From an uncultured bacterium (lineage in GTDB: Bacteria > Bacillota > Clostridia > Lachnospirales > Lachnospiraceae): DNA of 47,807 nucleotides. This document shows, piece by piece, positions 32,269 through 39,808 of the stretch (within the stretch, counting starts at the first letter, position 1; every line of letters begins with the position of its first letter). Made by a program: the position numbers and the translations under genes. The notes under the pieces are model-generated. The model ran no database searches and was not told where the DNA came from. It was given only the letters and a program-made list of their open reading frames with translations. Where the stretch lies: positions 1 to 47,807 of the forward strand of contig CAJMQQ010000016.1 in the NCBI GenBank assembly GCA_905215625.1. The letters run 5' to 3'.

Positions 32269-33324
32269 TTATTCTACTACGGTTTTATCAAACAGTTCCT
32301 TAGCAGAGGAAGTTAATTCTTCTGGAAGGGTAATGCCTAATCTGCCGGCCGCTTCTGTATTGGCGTAGAAGGAAGCACCTTCAATGGTTTCGTAGTTTAA
32401 TTCACTGGCCTTTGCCTCGCCCTTTAAGATCTTGGCAGCCATTTTTCCAGTCTGTTTTCCAAGTTCAATATAGTCTAAGCCCATTGCAGCAACGCAGCCG
32501 ATTTTAACCTGCTCAATTTCACTTCCGAAGACCGGAATATTTTTTGCGTTGGCCTTGTCTAAAATAGTAGGAAGGGAAGCGACTACGGTGTTGTCAGTTA
32601 AATTGGAAAGGCAGTCTGCTTTGGAAAGCAGGGTGTCTGCTGCCAGGGAAACATCTGCGCTGGAGGTAACCGGACCTTCCACGATGGTAAAGCCATAATC
32701 AGGAGCCAGTTCCTTATATTCTTCAATAGTAGCAGCAGAATTGGCCTCGCTGGTGGTGTACAAGATGCCGATGTTTTTTGCATCCGGAAGGATGGCGCGG
32801 ATCATTTCCAGCTGTTCTTTAACGGGCAGTTTGTCGCTGGTTCCGGTAATTTCGCCTACTGGAGTTCCATCTGCGTTGGCCAGCTCTGCTGCAACCGGAT
32901 CCGTAATGGCAGTATAGATGACTGGAATGTTATTTTTCTTTCCAACTCCATATGCAGACTGTGCCATTGGAGTTGCAATTCCGCAGATTAAATCGACCTT
33001 TTGAGATGCAAAACTGGTGTTGATCTGATTGGCGACGGAACCGTCTGTCTGGGCGTTTTCATAAAGAACCGTTAAGTTTTCTCCTTCTTTTAATCCAGAT
33101 TCTTCCAGGCCCATAAGGAACCCTTCTCTGCAGTTGTCTAAGGAACCATGATCGGCAAACTGGCCGATACCGACCGTATAGACAGTTTCGGATGCGGTTG
33201 CGGAAACTCCGTCTGATACAGTGCTTCCGGAAGAAGCGGTATCAGAGGCAGCATTACCGGAACATCCGGCAAGCAGGGCTGCCATACCAAGGGAAGTAAG
33301 AATTGCAAACATTGTTTTTTTCAT
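32269..33324 (-). CDS. trpX: ABC transporter substrate-binding lipoprotein, probable tryptophan
   Basis: 351 residues. The signal peptide ends with the lipobox LLAGCSG (Cys21), so it is anchored to the outer face of the membrane. After a Ser/Ala/Thr-rich linker comes a periplasmic-binding fold of the ABC_sub_bind type: TVGIGQFADHGSLDNCREGF, DLICGIATPMAQSAYG and KNIGILYTTSEANSAATIEE. GGAGGAAC precedes the ATG. The T-box with Trp specifier in its leader gives the substrate prediction. Confidence 0.9.
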   Translation of the reverse strand: MKKTMFAILTSLGMAALLAGCSGNAASDTASSGSTVSDGVSATASETVYTVGIGQFADHGSLDNCREGFLMGLEESGLKEGENLTVLYENAQTDGSVANQINTSFASQKVDLICGIATPMAQSAYGVGKKNNIPVIYTAITDPVAAELANADGTPVGEITGTSDKLPVKEQLEMIRAILPDAKNIGILYTTSEANSAATIEEYKELAPDYGFTIVEGPVTSSADVSLAADTLLSKADCLSNLTDNTVVASLPTILDKANAKNIPVFGSEIEQVKIGCVAAMGLDYIELGKQTGKMAAKILKGEAKASELNYETIEGASFYANTEAAGRLGITLPEELTSSAKELFDKTVVE

Positions 33325-33374
33325 AGTAAGTTCCTCCTTTAAATCAATTGTCTGGAGAAGGGGAATGAACGCGG

Positions 33375-33416
33375 CTTTTTTATTTTATAGGAACTACATC
33401 CTATGAAATAAAAAAG
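33375..33416 (-). other. Long hairpin just after the T-box terminator
   Basis: The arms 33375-33392 and 33399-33416 form 18 pairs with a single mismatch around ACTACA. One arm includes the A-run on this strand that is the U-run of the T-box terminator. The hairpin therefore overlaps the last part of the terminator and stands between it and trpX. Confidence 0.75.
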
Positions 33417-33672
33417 TCCCAAGCACAGGTTTTCCTGTACTTGAGACGAATAAACTTATCCGCGGTGCCACTCAAATTGACAATCAGTCCACTTTCCATA
33501 TACCAACATATACGCCGCAATGCTAACGGGTGCGGAATCCGTCAGTCCCTACTGAAATCGTTCAGAACTGCCCTCAAAAGTCCATTCAGCTAACAACGCC
33601 ATACCGCAATCTCACCACCTGCGGCTCTCTGTGATATTGTTGGGAAGCTTACTCCTCTTTCTCAACGGTTTT
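33411..33672 (-). promoter_or_regulatory. T-box riboswitch with UGG (Trp) specifier
   Basis: Read on the minus strand: Stem I begins near GAGAAAGAGGAGTAAG (about 33663) and holds the AGAGAG and GTGGTGAGA parts. Its 3' side reads GCTGAATGGACTTTTGAG, so the specifier after GAA is TGG at 33584-33582. The T-box core GAGTGGCACCGCGG lies at about 33474-33461, and the terminator stem (CAAGTACAGG with CCTGTGCTTG, followed by a T-run) ends near 33411. The specifier is read by position relative to the GAA; no covariance test was made. Confidence 0.92.
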
Positions 33673-33685
33673 TTGTGTTAGCCAC

Positions 33686-33714
33686 ATAATAATCCCTTCC
33701 GGCGGATTTGTCAA
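33686..33714 (-). promoter_or_regulatory. Promoter of the T-box/trpXYZ unit
   Basis: On the minus strand TTGACA (33714-33709), a 17-base spacer and TATTAT (33691-33686). Transcription would start about 10 bases before Stem I of the T-box. Confidence 0.8.
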
Positions 33715-33758
33715 CAGATTTTTTGTAAATAACAGATTCTTTTTTTACGGGGCAGGTA

Positions 33759-33786
33759 TTGACGCAGATAATGGAAATGCTATAAT
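33759..33786 (+). promoter_or_regulatory. Promoter of the cytidylate-kinase-like gene
   Basis: TTGACG (33759-33764), a 16-base spacer and TATAAT (33781-33786), 60 bases before the ATG. It is divergent from the T-box promoter. Confidence 0.65.
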
Positions 33787-33845
33787 AAATATAACAACAA
33801 TAGATATTATAAACGGTTGATGTTCTGCATCAGAGGGAGGACACG

Positions 33846-34484
33846 ATGGGAGAGAAGAAGCACTTTGTTATTACAATTGGGAGACAGTATGGAAGCGGCG
33901 GCCGTGTCGTAGGAGAGACTCTGGCAAAGGAACTGGGCATCCATTTTTATGACGAAGAAATTTTAAAAATGACCTCAGAAAAGAGTGCGGTTGGAGAACA
34001 GTATTTCCGTCTGGCAGATGAAAAAGCAGGCAATAATCTGCTATATCGGATTGTTTCGGATATGAAGCCGGATTTAAGTGAACCGTCTCCAGATGATAAT
34101 CTGACATCTCCGGAAAATCTGTTCCGTTTCCAGGCGGCGCTGATCCGCAAGCTGGCAAAGGAGGAATCCTGCATTTTTGCGGGACGCTGTGCAGACTATG
34201 TTCTGGAACAGGATCATGTGGAAAATCTGGTCCGCATTTTCGTATATGCGGATATGGATACCCGTATCCAGAGGGCAATGGATGTGGCGAAAATTGACGA
34301 GAAGGAAGCTGTCCGGAGAATTAAACGGATTGACAAGGAACGGAAGGAATATTACCGTTACTATACCGGCAAAGACTGGATGAATATGAACAACTACGAT
34401 CTTCCGATTAATGCCAGCAAGATTGATCTGGAACAGATGGCGGTGTTAATCAAGGATTATTTGAAATTAAAGGGACTTTTGTAA
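33846..34484 (+). CDS. Cytidylate-kinase-like family protein
   Basis: 212 residues. It starts MGEKKHFVITIGRQYGSGGR, a P-loop variant (GRQYGSGG) characteristic of this CMP-kinase-like group, followed by LAKELGIHFYDEEILKM. A second conserved part has CIFAGRCADYVLE and a C-terminal RIKRIDKERKEYYRYYTGKD. Such proteins occur widely in Firmicutes beside true cytidylate kinase, and their substrate is generally unproven. GGGAGG precedes the ATG. It is a one-gene unit with its own promoter and a terminator after it. Confidence 0.85.
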   Translation: MGEKKHFVITIGRQYGSGGRVVGETLAKELGIHFYDEEILKMTSEKSAVGEQYFRLADEKAGNNLLYRIVSDMKPDLSEPSPDDNLTSPENLFRFQAALIRKLAKEESCIFAGRCADYVLEQDHVENLVRIFVYADMDTRIQRAMDVAKIDEKEAVRRIKRIDKERKEYYRYYTGKDWMNMNNYDLPINASKIDLEQMAVLIKDYLKLKGLL

Positions 34485-34490
34485 TCCGGA

Positions 34491-34531
34491 GGCAGAAGAG
34501 GCTGGTCTTTAGTATCTTCTGCCATATCTTT
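34491..34531 (+). terminator. Terminator after the cytidylate-kinase-like gene
   Basis: GGCAGAAGA (34491-34499) pairs exactly with TCTTCTGCC (34515-34523), followed by ATATCTTTTT. Confidence 0.85.
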
Positions 34532-34557
34532 TTATCCGGTTTCTTTGCAGTGATGCC

Positions 34558-34586
34558 TTGACATTCTAAAAAAGTCGTGTTACGAT
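34558..34586 (+). promoter_or_regulatory. Promoter of ssrA
   Basis: TTGACA at 34558-34563, a 17-base spacer and TACGAT at 34581-34586; GATAAT overlaps as an alternative -10. The mature tmRNA begins 27 bases later. Confidence 0.65.
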
Positions 34587-34613
34587 AATCCTGCCTCTAA
34601 AGAGGGCCAGTAA

Positions 34614-34954
34614 GGGCTTGTACTGGTTTCGACGGGGGCTATGAAGCTGGTGAAGCTATCCGCATGCGATGCGTTAAATGGCAAACCTAAATATAAACGC
34701 TAACGACGAATTAGCATACGCAGCCTAATTTAGGCAGCTGTCGGCCTTAGAAGACCTGCATTTTAAGTCACCGGCATCATTTAAAGCAGGAAACGACACG
34801 TGCAAAGCTTTGCGCACGCGGGCGTATCATGAAGCTACCAAACGAGTCAGGATGTCTGCTTTCGGGCGCGGGAGGGAATTTTAAATAACAGACTATGATA
34901 GTAGAAGAACAGGGGATTGGTTTTCGGACAGGGGTTCGATTCCCCTCAGGTCCA
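34614..34954 (+). ncRNA. ssrA: tmRNA
   Basis: The 5' part (GGGCTTGTACTGGTTTCGAC) and 3' part (the T-arm GGGGTTCGATTCCCC, then AGGTCCA) form the tRNA-like domain; GGGCTT pairs with AGGTCC. CCA is not encoded, since CGA follows the discriminator A. The tag frame runs from about 34696 to TAA at 34726-34728 and reads NANDELAYAA, ending in the usual AYAA-type degron; the exact resume codon is AAC or GCT. tmRNA rescues stalled ribosomes. Its 3' end is the integration site of the element that follows. Confidence 0.97.
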
Positions 34955-34957
34955 CGA
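34925..34957 (+). other. Probable attachment site (attL) at the ssrA 3' end
   Basis: The T-arm and acceptor of ssrA are followed within 30 bases by the stop of a tyrosine integrase that reads toward it. Integration at the 3' end of tmRNA genes by such integrases is well known and restores the gene. The core cannot be bounded because the second copy (attR) is outside the window. Confidence 0.75.
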
Positions 34958-34958
34958 C

Positions 34959-34986
34959 AAAAGCCGCGTATTTACGCGGCTTTTTA
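34959..34986. terminator. Terminator shared by ssrA and the integrase gene
   Basis: AAAAGCCGCGTA (34959-34970) pairs exactly with TACGCGGCTTTT (34973-34984). It has A/T runs on both sides and reaches into the integrase stop codon, so it can end both convergent transcripts. Confidence 0.85.
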
Positions 34987-36219
34987 GTTTTTGTGTTGCA
35001 TTTCGTGTTGCATATTTAGCAGGGCTTTGTACCAGCCGTTTGGATCCGCTTCTCGAAGTGCATTTATAATCTCAATGGCGGACTTCTCTTTTTCTGAAGC
35101 ACTTCCATCCAGAAGCGAGTCAAAATAATTGTCTATGGTCTCATCGACCTTTTCCCGTTCCTCCGAAAATGTATGAGTGTATACGTTTTTCATGACCCGA
35201 TCAGAAGACCATCCGCCGCGTTCCTGCGCATATTTATCCGGGATCCGGAGCATTGCCATTACAGATGCATTGAGGTGCCGCAGATCGTGGAATGTCATGT
35301 GAGGTAGGTCATGCTGCTCTAAAAGAGATACCCAGCGCATGTAAATTGCATGTCCGCTCAGGGTGATCAACGGATCATCTGGTTTCTTCCCGGAGATATT
35401 CTTGTCGATCAATGCTTGAATATAATTCGGGATGTGATGCTTACGCAGACGGGCTTCCGCTTTGCCGCTTTCCTTTACCGTTGGAGTCTGTCCGATATCA
35501 ACGATAACACGGTCCAGGGTAATGTATCCGTTAGAGATATCTCGAACACGGATTCCACGGATCTCAGACATAGAGTAGCTGAGCCAGCAGGCCAGGAGAC
35601 ACGGCAGCTCGATTTCCGTATCTTTAATGATTTCCAGCACAGTTTTTGCAGGAATAAGGCTTTTAACTTTCTTAGGTATCTTAGGCAGCCTTACATCATA
35701 GTTATCGTTCGGATAAAAATAGTTTATAACACTTCGTATGTAGCTGTAAGTGTTTCGAACGGTCTTGGGCGAAATAGGTGTTTTCGTTTTGGTTGAACGT
35801 TTTGAGGGGCGTTTTGTATCGTCGTCAACTGCTTTCTGCAAGTCGTCTGTGGTAATATCTTTGAGCTTCTTTTCCATCAGGAAAGAATAAGAGTCATATT
35901 GTTCTTTTGAATATCCCTGCACGGTGGTACCTGAGAGCGATGGACCGATGGCTTCTACGTACTTCTTCATTGCATCTTTCAGCAAAATGTTTCCGTTTTT
36001 TTGACGTTTCCGGCTGACATTGGTGTTGCGATCCTGTTGAAATTCGGCGGCCTGACGCTCAGCATCCGCTTTCCCGCGTCTTGATGGGTCATCGCTGGTA
36101 AATGATTCATAAATTCGTTTATCCTTCCATGTACCTGATTTCGTGTCGAATATACGCTCAGTGTGACTGTACACCAGACATCTCCAGGATCCGGAGGGGA
36201 GTTTTTTCGCAGTAGCCAT
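34984..36219 (-). CDS. int: Tyrosine recombinase, prophage integrase
   Basis: 411 residues from ATG 36219 (MATAKKLPSGSWRCLVYSHT), with AAAGGAG upstream; a longer frame to 36285 lacks such a site. The N-terminal arm-binding domain has an AP2-like start, a SAM-like core-binding domain follows (about 75-180), then the catalytic domain with Arg in LSYSMSEIRGIRVRD, HDLRHLNASVMAM (H-x-x-R), GGWSS and the nucleophile Tyr in NVYTHTFSEER. It integrates and excises the element at the ssrA 3' end, which it faces. It is the first gene of the element. Confidence 0.95.
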   Translation of the reverse strand: MATAKKLPSGSWRCLVYSHTERIFDTKSGTWKDKRIYESFTSDDPSRRGKADAERQAAEFQQDRNTNVSRKRQKNGNILLKDAMKKYVEAIGPSLSGTTVQGYSKEQYDSYSFLMEKKLKDITTDDLQKAVDDDTKRPSKRSTKTKTPISPKTVRNTYSYIRSVINYFYPNDNYDVRLPKIPKKVKSLIPAKTVLEIIKDTEIELPCLLACWLSYSMSEIRGIRVRDISNGYITLDRVIVDIGQTPTVKESGKAEARLRKHHIPNYIQALIDKNISGKKPDDPLITLSGHAIYMRWVSLLEQHDLPHMTFHDLRHLNASVMAMLRIPDKYAQERGGWSSDRVMKNVYTHTFSEEREKVDETIDNYFDSLLDGSASEKEKSAIEIINALREADPNGWYKALLNMQHEMQHKN

Positions 36220-36373
36220 GTATATCAATTCTCCTTTCCATGTTGCGACGTCGCAACGGCCCGATTTTGGGTATAAAAAGAACACCCCTTGCCAGGGTGC
36301 TCGGAAAATGATATAATTCAGGTGTTCTAAATCTGATTTATATCTTCCGGAGCATCCGGCAAGAGAAAATCTA

Positions 36374-36415
36374 TGTAAAGCCGTTCGGTGTTACCAGCAC
36401 CGGGCGGTTTTACAT
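36374..36415. terminator. Hairpin upstream of the integrase gene
   Basis: TGTAAA and CCG pair with CGG and TTTACA, with an inner stem GGTG/CACC around TTACCAG. On the plus strand TTTTAA follows the stem. It may be a terminator that protects the integrase region or a cruciform site. Confidence 0.5.
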
Positions 36416-36431
36416 TTTAATAATTTTGTAG

Positions 36432-36522
36432 TTTACAAATGTAATCTTTTTTTGTATAATCAACTTGTACGTCAGAAAATAATGTGCTATAGAGTATGGT
36501 ATCTATTTATAGATGCTATAGC
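36432..36522 (+). promoter_or_regulatory. Promoter and structured leader antisense to the SIR2 3' end
   Basis: TTTACA (36432-36437), a 17-base spacer and TATAAT (36455-36460) read toward the 3' end of the SIR2 gene. The transcript would hold a hairpin GCTATAG/CTATAGC (36486-36492 and 36516-36522) with an inner stem ATCTA/TAGAT, then GGAGGT at 36526-36531 with no usual start codon in range. A 21-codon frame (ATG 36482, MCYRVWYLFIDAIAWRYKRD) crosses it without its own ribosome site. Nothing else is seen between 36286 and 36581. Confidence 0.45.
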
Positions 36523-36581
36523 TTGGAGGTACAAGAGAGATTTATAAAGGGTTTCCTGCACGGTATTTGTTTACAAATGCT

Positions 36582-38156
36582 TTAGTCAGGAAGCTCTTTT
36601 ACTTTACCCCATTTCAAGTAATCATAAATTCGTATTAAGCGCCGAATATGAGTACGAGTAGCAGCTTCGCTATTTTGTAAAATATTTTTATCACTCTCAA
36701 AAAGACCTTTTAAGATGCTTTCTAACTCATTGAGATCAAATTGTTCTTCTGGCAGGTATGCAATTAAACGTGTGGCTCTTTCCAAATTCTCATTTTCATT
36801 TTCCCATATCTGCATTACGGAAGTATATGTTCCAAGGGCCTGACGGTTGTTTTTTATGGTCTTGGAAATAATGGAATCAAAGTTTTGCTTTTTGATCTGT
36901 TCCGCATATTCTGGGAAATTTTTAGTAGCTTCGTGCAAGTACTTATATGCAGGAAGTTTTCCAGAATTTTGATGCATCAACTTTGGAAAAGCATATTGCA
37001 ACAGATCTGTTATAGAAAAGTCCAGATCATCTAAAACAATATTGCGATACCATTCATTGCCGTCCAGTCCACTTAAACCTTTAAGTCCAAATTCAGATGC
37101 TTTGCCGATTGCGAGTACAAGATCTTCATCAGCAATACGTGTATCCTCAATTGATGCAACGCGCAGAGTACCTGTTGGCAATGCGGTAATTGTATACTCA
37201 TATAATTCCTGCTTGAACTTACGCAACATTCGGACAGGTAATTTTGTCTTCTTAAGATCGAGTGCTCTATAAAGCAACATGAAATCAGAAAGAACGATTT
37301 TTTTCATGACCAAAGGTCGATCATCGACCATGATCGTGTAAGGGGTTACTTCTGTTCCATTAGCATCAGGTTTATATTCGATGAATATGAAGCGTTCTTC
37401 CAATAGCTGTAATTGATCGGAATCGAGGCAGTTCACAATAGATTTAATAATATTCTGAATATTATTATCACTGATAGAATATCCCATGAATATAATTGGA
37501 AATTCCATAAATATAGTCATGAGCTTAGCTGCTAAGTAGGAACATTTTTCATCAAACTGAATATAGTCTTTTTCATTTATAACGATACTATCAGGCTGCT
37601 CAATAGAACCGTGTATTTTGTAAATCTCCGAAAACTCCTGCAGCGCAGAGAAAATCAATTGAGACTGCCCAACATACTTTGAAAATCCGTAAAAATGATC
37701 TTCTAAGAATGTATCATAGTTAGTTGTAATTACACCGGAAATGCTTTTTTCTGATAACTTTGATAAAGCATCTATTTCTTCTTTGTAAGAATCGTTAATG
37801 ATGGAGTTCTGCTGTATATAGTTGGATAATTCAGCTTTAAAGGGAGATAAACCGTTATGAATCAATTCAATAGTAGATGAGTCAACAGTTCGGAGAGACG
37901 CATCTCGAAACCATTTTTGGTCGAATTCTTTTTGAATCAATTCAGCAACCTTAGGCATAAGTCCCGTTTTACAATCGAGGTTTTGTGCCTGGCTTTCAAA
38001 AATATTGTATGCAAATTCATCGTCATATACGAGTTCGGCAAAATGTTTTAATAGTCCCTTCCAATCAGGAAGATTTAGGTATCTTCTGGAAATACCAGAT
38101 CCAATAAATAAAAACGGAGTCGTATTAAATTTATAAACAATGTCTTCTATTGTCAT
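36582..38156 (-). CDS. SIR2-domain protein, probable phage-defence NADase
   Basis: 524 residues with GAGGGAGGT before the ATG. The N-terminal half is a SIR2-like Rossmann domain: FLFIGSGISRRYLNLPDWKG (G19, G21, S23), ITTNYDTFLE (N146, D148) and KIHGSIEQPDS, whose His182 is the catalytic position. Such stand-alone SIR2 proteins with the GxxISxxxxxPxW start deplete NAD when a phage is sensed. The C-terminal half (about 290-524) is mostly helical, without a domain I recognise, and may sense or multimerise. No partner gene (Argonaute, TIR, helicase) is adjacent. The place between integrase and repressor genes, on the lysogen-expressed strand, is typical for prophage defence cargo. Defence is inferred. 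Confidence 0.82.
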   Translation of the reverse strand: MTIEDIVYKFNTTPFLFIGSGISRRYLNLPDWKGLLKHFAELVYDDEFAYNIFESQAQNLDCKTGLMPKVAELIQKEFDQKWFRDASLRTVDSSTIELIHNGLSPFKAELSNYIQQNSIINDSYKEEIDALSKLSEKSISGVITTNYDTFLEDHFYGFSKYVGQSQLIFSALQEFSEIYKIHGSIEQPDSIVINEKDYIQFDEKCSYLAAKLMTIFMEFPIIFMGYSISDNNIQNIIKSIVNCLDSDQLQLLEERFIFIEYKPDANGTEVTPYTIMVDDRPLVMKKIVLSDFMLLYRALDLKKTKLPVRMLRKFKQELYEYTITALPTGTLRVASIEDTRIADEDLVLAIGKASEFGLKGLSGLDGNEWYRNIVLDDLDFSITDLLQYAFPKLMHQNSGKLPAYKYLHEATKNFPEYAEQIKKQNFDSIISKTIKNNRQALGTYTSVMQIWENENENLERATRLIAYLPEEQFDLNELESILKGLFESDKNILQNSEAATRTHIRRLIRIYDYLKWGKVKELPD

Positions 38157-38180
38157 AGTGTACCTCCCTCATAGTATGCT

Positions 38181-38310
38181 CTATATCTTTTCCATCACCG
38201 CCAAGTGAGGTTCAAACATGATCACATATTCATCCAGCTCTGTGTAGCAGCCGTATTTTTCCCGATAGCATTCCAAGGCTTCATTCAGAAATTGATGTGA
38301 AGAATTCGGT
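38181..38310 (-). pseudogene. Fragment of a small phage-region protein
   Basis: An open frame without ATG reads SHQFLNEALECYREKYG, CYTELDEYVIMFEPHLAVM and EKI, then TAG at 38183-38181, followed 25 bases on by the SIR2 ATG. It looks like the 3' end of a gene whose 5' part is missing; a TGA lies just upstream in the frame. A TTG or CTG start is possible but no ribosome site supports it. Confidence 0.4.
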
Positions 38311-38365
38311 GTTCTTCAGTAGCTCCTAGTTTTCTCAAACTGCACTCGTTTGCAGTCATGGGAGT

Positions 38366-39340
38366 TTATAAATACGTTTCTTTATATTCTTTATACGTCA
38401 TACTTTCAGGCACTTCGATATTATTGCCATCTTTATCTCTAGCCACTCTTATCATTCCGTCGGTCGGTGTATCATCATAATAAGGAACCGTGGTGCATCG
38501 GCATCCAGAATGAAATGGAGGGAAATTTAGCCCTATAACAGCATTTTCTACGAGGAATATTTTTCCGTCCAATTCCCCACAGATTTCACAGGTCTCACTG
38601 TCTAATGTCGCGAGAATCTGATACTGTTCCACTCCGTCCATCTTATAAGATTCTATATCTGAAGATGCAATATTCAGAGAAATGATGTCATCGCATTTGG
38701 AGAGGTAGTCAAGTGCTTTTGTGGATAGACAGTATTCTTCTTGATTCTCTCCATTTAGGGGAATTAATGATAAATCTGCGTGTTTCAGTATCCTGTCAAT
38801 TAATTCTTGTTTTTTTCCACTCACAGGTAAATTCTGTGATCTCAAAACATCTCTCAGGTCAACTACTTTTAAAGTCTTAAGTTTCTGGTTTAAATCCATT
38901 TTGACAAGATATCCCTCTTGGATTAGCTGTTTATGAAACTGTAAAGGATTTTCTATTCCCCAGCTATAGTTCATGTAAGAGGGGTATTGTTCCGTACATA
39001 AAATGCGAGGGTGTTTTTTACACCATTTTAAAAATAATGATACGGTGCGAATACTGTTGACATATTCCATTTTGGGGTTACAGTATTCATCTTCGTAATC
39101 CGAAAGAGTTATTTCTTTTGTCTCATTTAAACCCGATATATCTTGTGGAGGAAGAAAAACTTCGCTTTTGTCAGGAATATTTTTCTTTTTTTTAAGTGAA
39201 AAAAGAAGCAGTAGAGATAAAAACAGGCATATGACTCCTGCATAGATATTGTTTTCTCCGCCTGAGATGTCACGTTGGGAAATTCCAACAAAGGAAAGAA
39301 TTCCGAAAAGAAACATGCCGATTATTTTTAACTTTTTCAT
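38366..39340 (-). CDS. Membrane protein with SAP domain and MuF-type zinc domain
   Basis: 324 residues with GGGGGGG before the ATG. Two N-terminal hydrophobic segments (about 5-20 and 32-48) are followed by a charged linker. Residues about 155-188 fit a SAP motif (LKVVDLRDVLRSQNLPVSGK), a helix-turn-helix fold that binds nucleic acid. Residues about 243-290 match the C-terminal zinc part of phage Mu F/SPP1 gp7 head proteins: LDSETCEICGELDGKIF and PPFHSGCRCTTV (C251, C254, H277, C280, C282). It lies in the lysogeny region, not with head genes. The combination suggests a membrane-bound factor that recognises DNA or a head protein, perhaps for exclusion; this is inference. Confidence 0.75.
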   Translation of the reverse strand: MKKLKIIGMFLFGILSFVGISQRDISGGENNIYAGVICLFLSLLLLFSLKKKKNIPDKSEVFLPPQDISGLNETKEITLSDYEDEYCNPKMEYVNSIRTVSLFLKWCKKHPRILCTEQYPSYMNYSWGIENPLQFHKQLIQEGYLVKMDLNQKLKTLKVVDLRDVLRSQNLPVSGKKQELIDRILKHADLSLIPLNGENQEEYCLSTKALDYLSKCDDIISLNIASSDIESYKMDGVEQYQILATLDSETCEICGELDGKIFLVENAVIGLNFPPFHSGCRCTTVPYYDDTPTDGMIRVARDKDGNNIEVPESMTYKEYKETYL

Positions 39341-39354
39341 AGCGCCCCCCCATT

Positions 39355-39798
39355 TTATTTTAACCTTACTTCAATCAGCTCTTTCGGGTACCCTGTACGC
39401 TGGCAGAATTGGTCTTGAGTGTATCCGGCGTAATCTTGTAGCATATCATCTGATATTAAAAGAGAAGCAGCAAATTGATTTGCTTCCCGCTCAATTCCAG
39501 ATGTAAGAAGTAAAGTCTTGCTTTTTATAAAAGCGCAATTCTCTTTTCTGTGCAAGAGAGCGTGGCCGAGCTCATGTGCCAAGACAACTCTAAACATTGG
39601 GCTATCGGCAGGGATATTATCATTGATAAAAATCCATCGCTTACGCTTTATCAGTTTATAGTTCCCAGCAATCTCACCCAGCGGAAGGATTGCAATCCGG
39701 ATGTTAGCATATTCGGCAATCTTGACTGGATCACGGCTGCCAATCAAGCGTTCATAATACCGAATCAAGCGTTTGGCTTTATGGTCTATGGCTTCCAA
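39355..39798 (-). CDS. ImmA/IrrE-family metallopeptidase
   Basis: 147 residues. It starts at TTG 39798 (TTG GAA GCC) with AGGTGAT 7 bases upstream; no in-frame ATG fits. The zinc motif is VVLAHELGHALLHRK (His75, Glu76, His79), and EREANQFAASLL supplies the third ligand Glu. ImmA proteins cleave the paired repressor to start prophage or ICE induction. It lies 10 bases after the repressor gene on the same strand, so both are made together. Confidence 0.92.
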   Translation of the reverse strand: MEAIDHKAKRLIRYYERLIGSRDPVKIAEYANIRIAILPLGEIAGNYKLIKRKRWIFINDNIPADSPMFRVVLAHELGHALLHRKENCAFIKSKTLLLTSGIEREANQFAASLLISDDMLQDYAGYTQDQFCQRTGYPKELIEVRLK

Positions 39799-39808
39799 AA
39801 AGCATCAC

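Noticed and set aside
32598..32783. Small minus-strand frame within trpX
   Set aside because: Overlaps a conserved coding region in another frame and has no start signal.
34914..34957. A separate tRNA gene
   Set aside because: The T-arm and acceptor belong to the tRNA-like domain of tmRNA; there is no anticodon arm.
36482..36547. A 21-residue peptide gene (MCYRVWYLFIDAIAWRYKRD)
   Set aside because: No ribosome site and the frame runs through a hairpin; it is kept only as a possible transcript.
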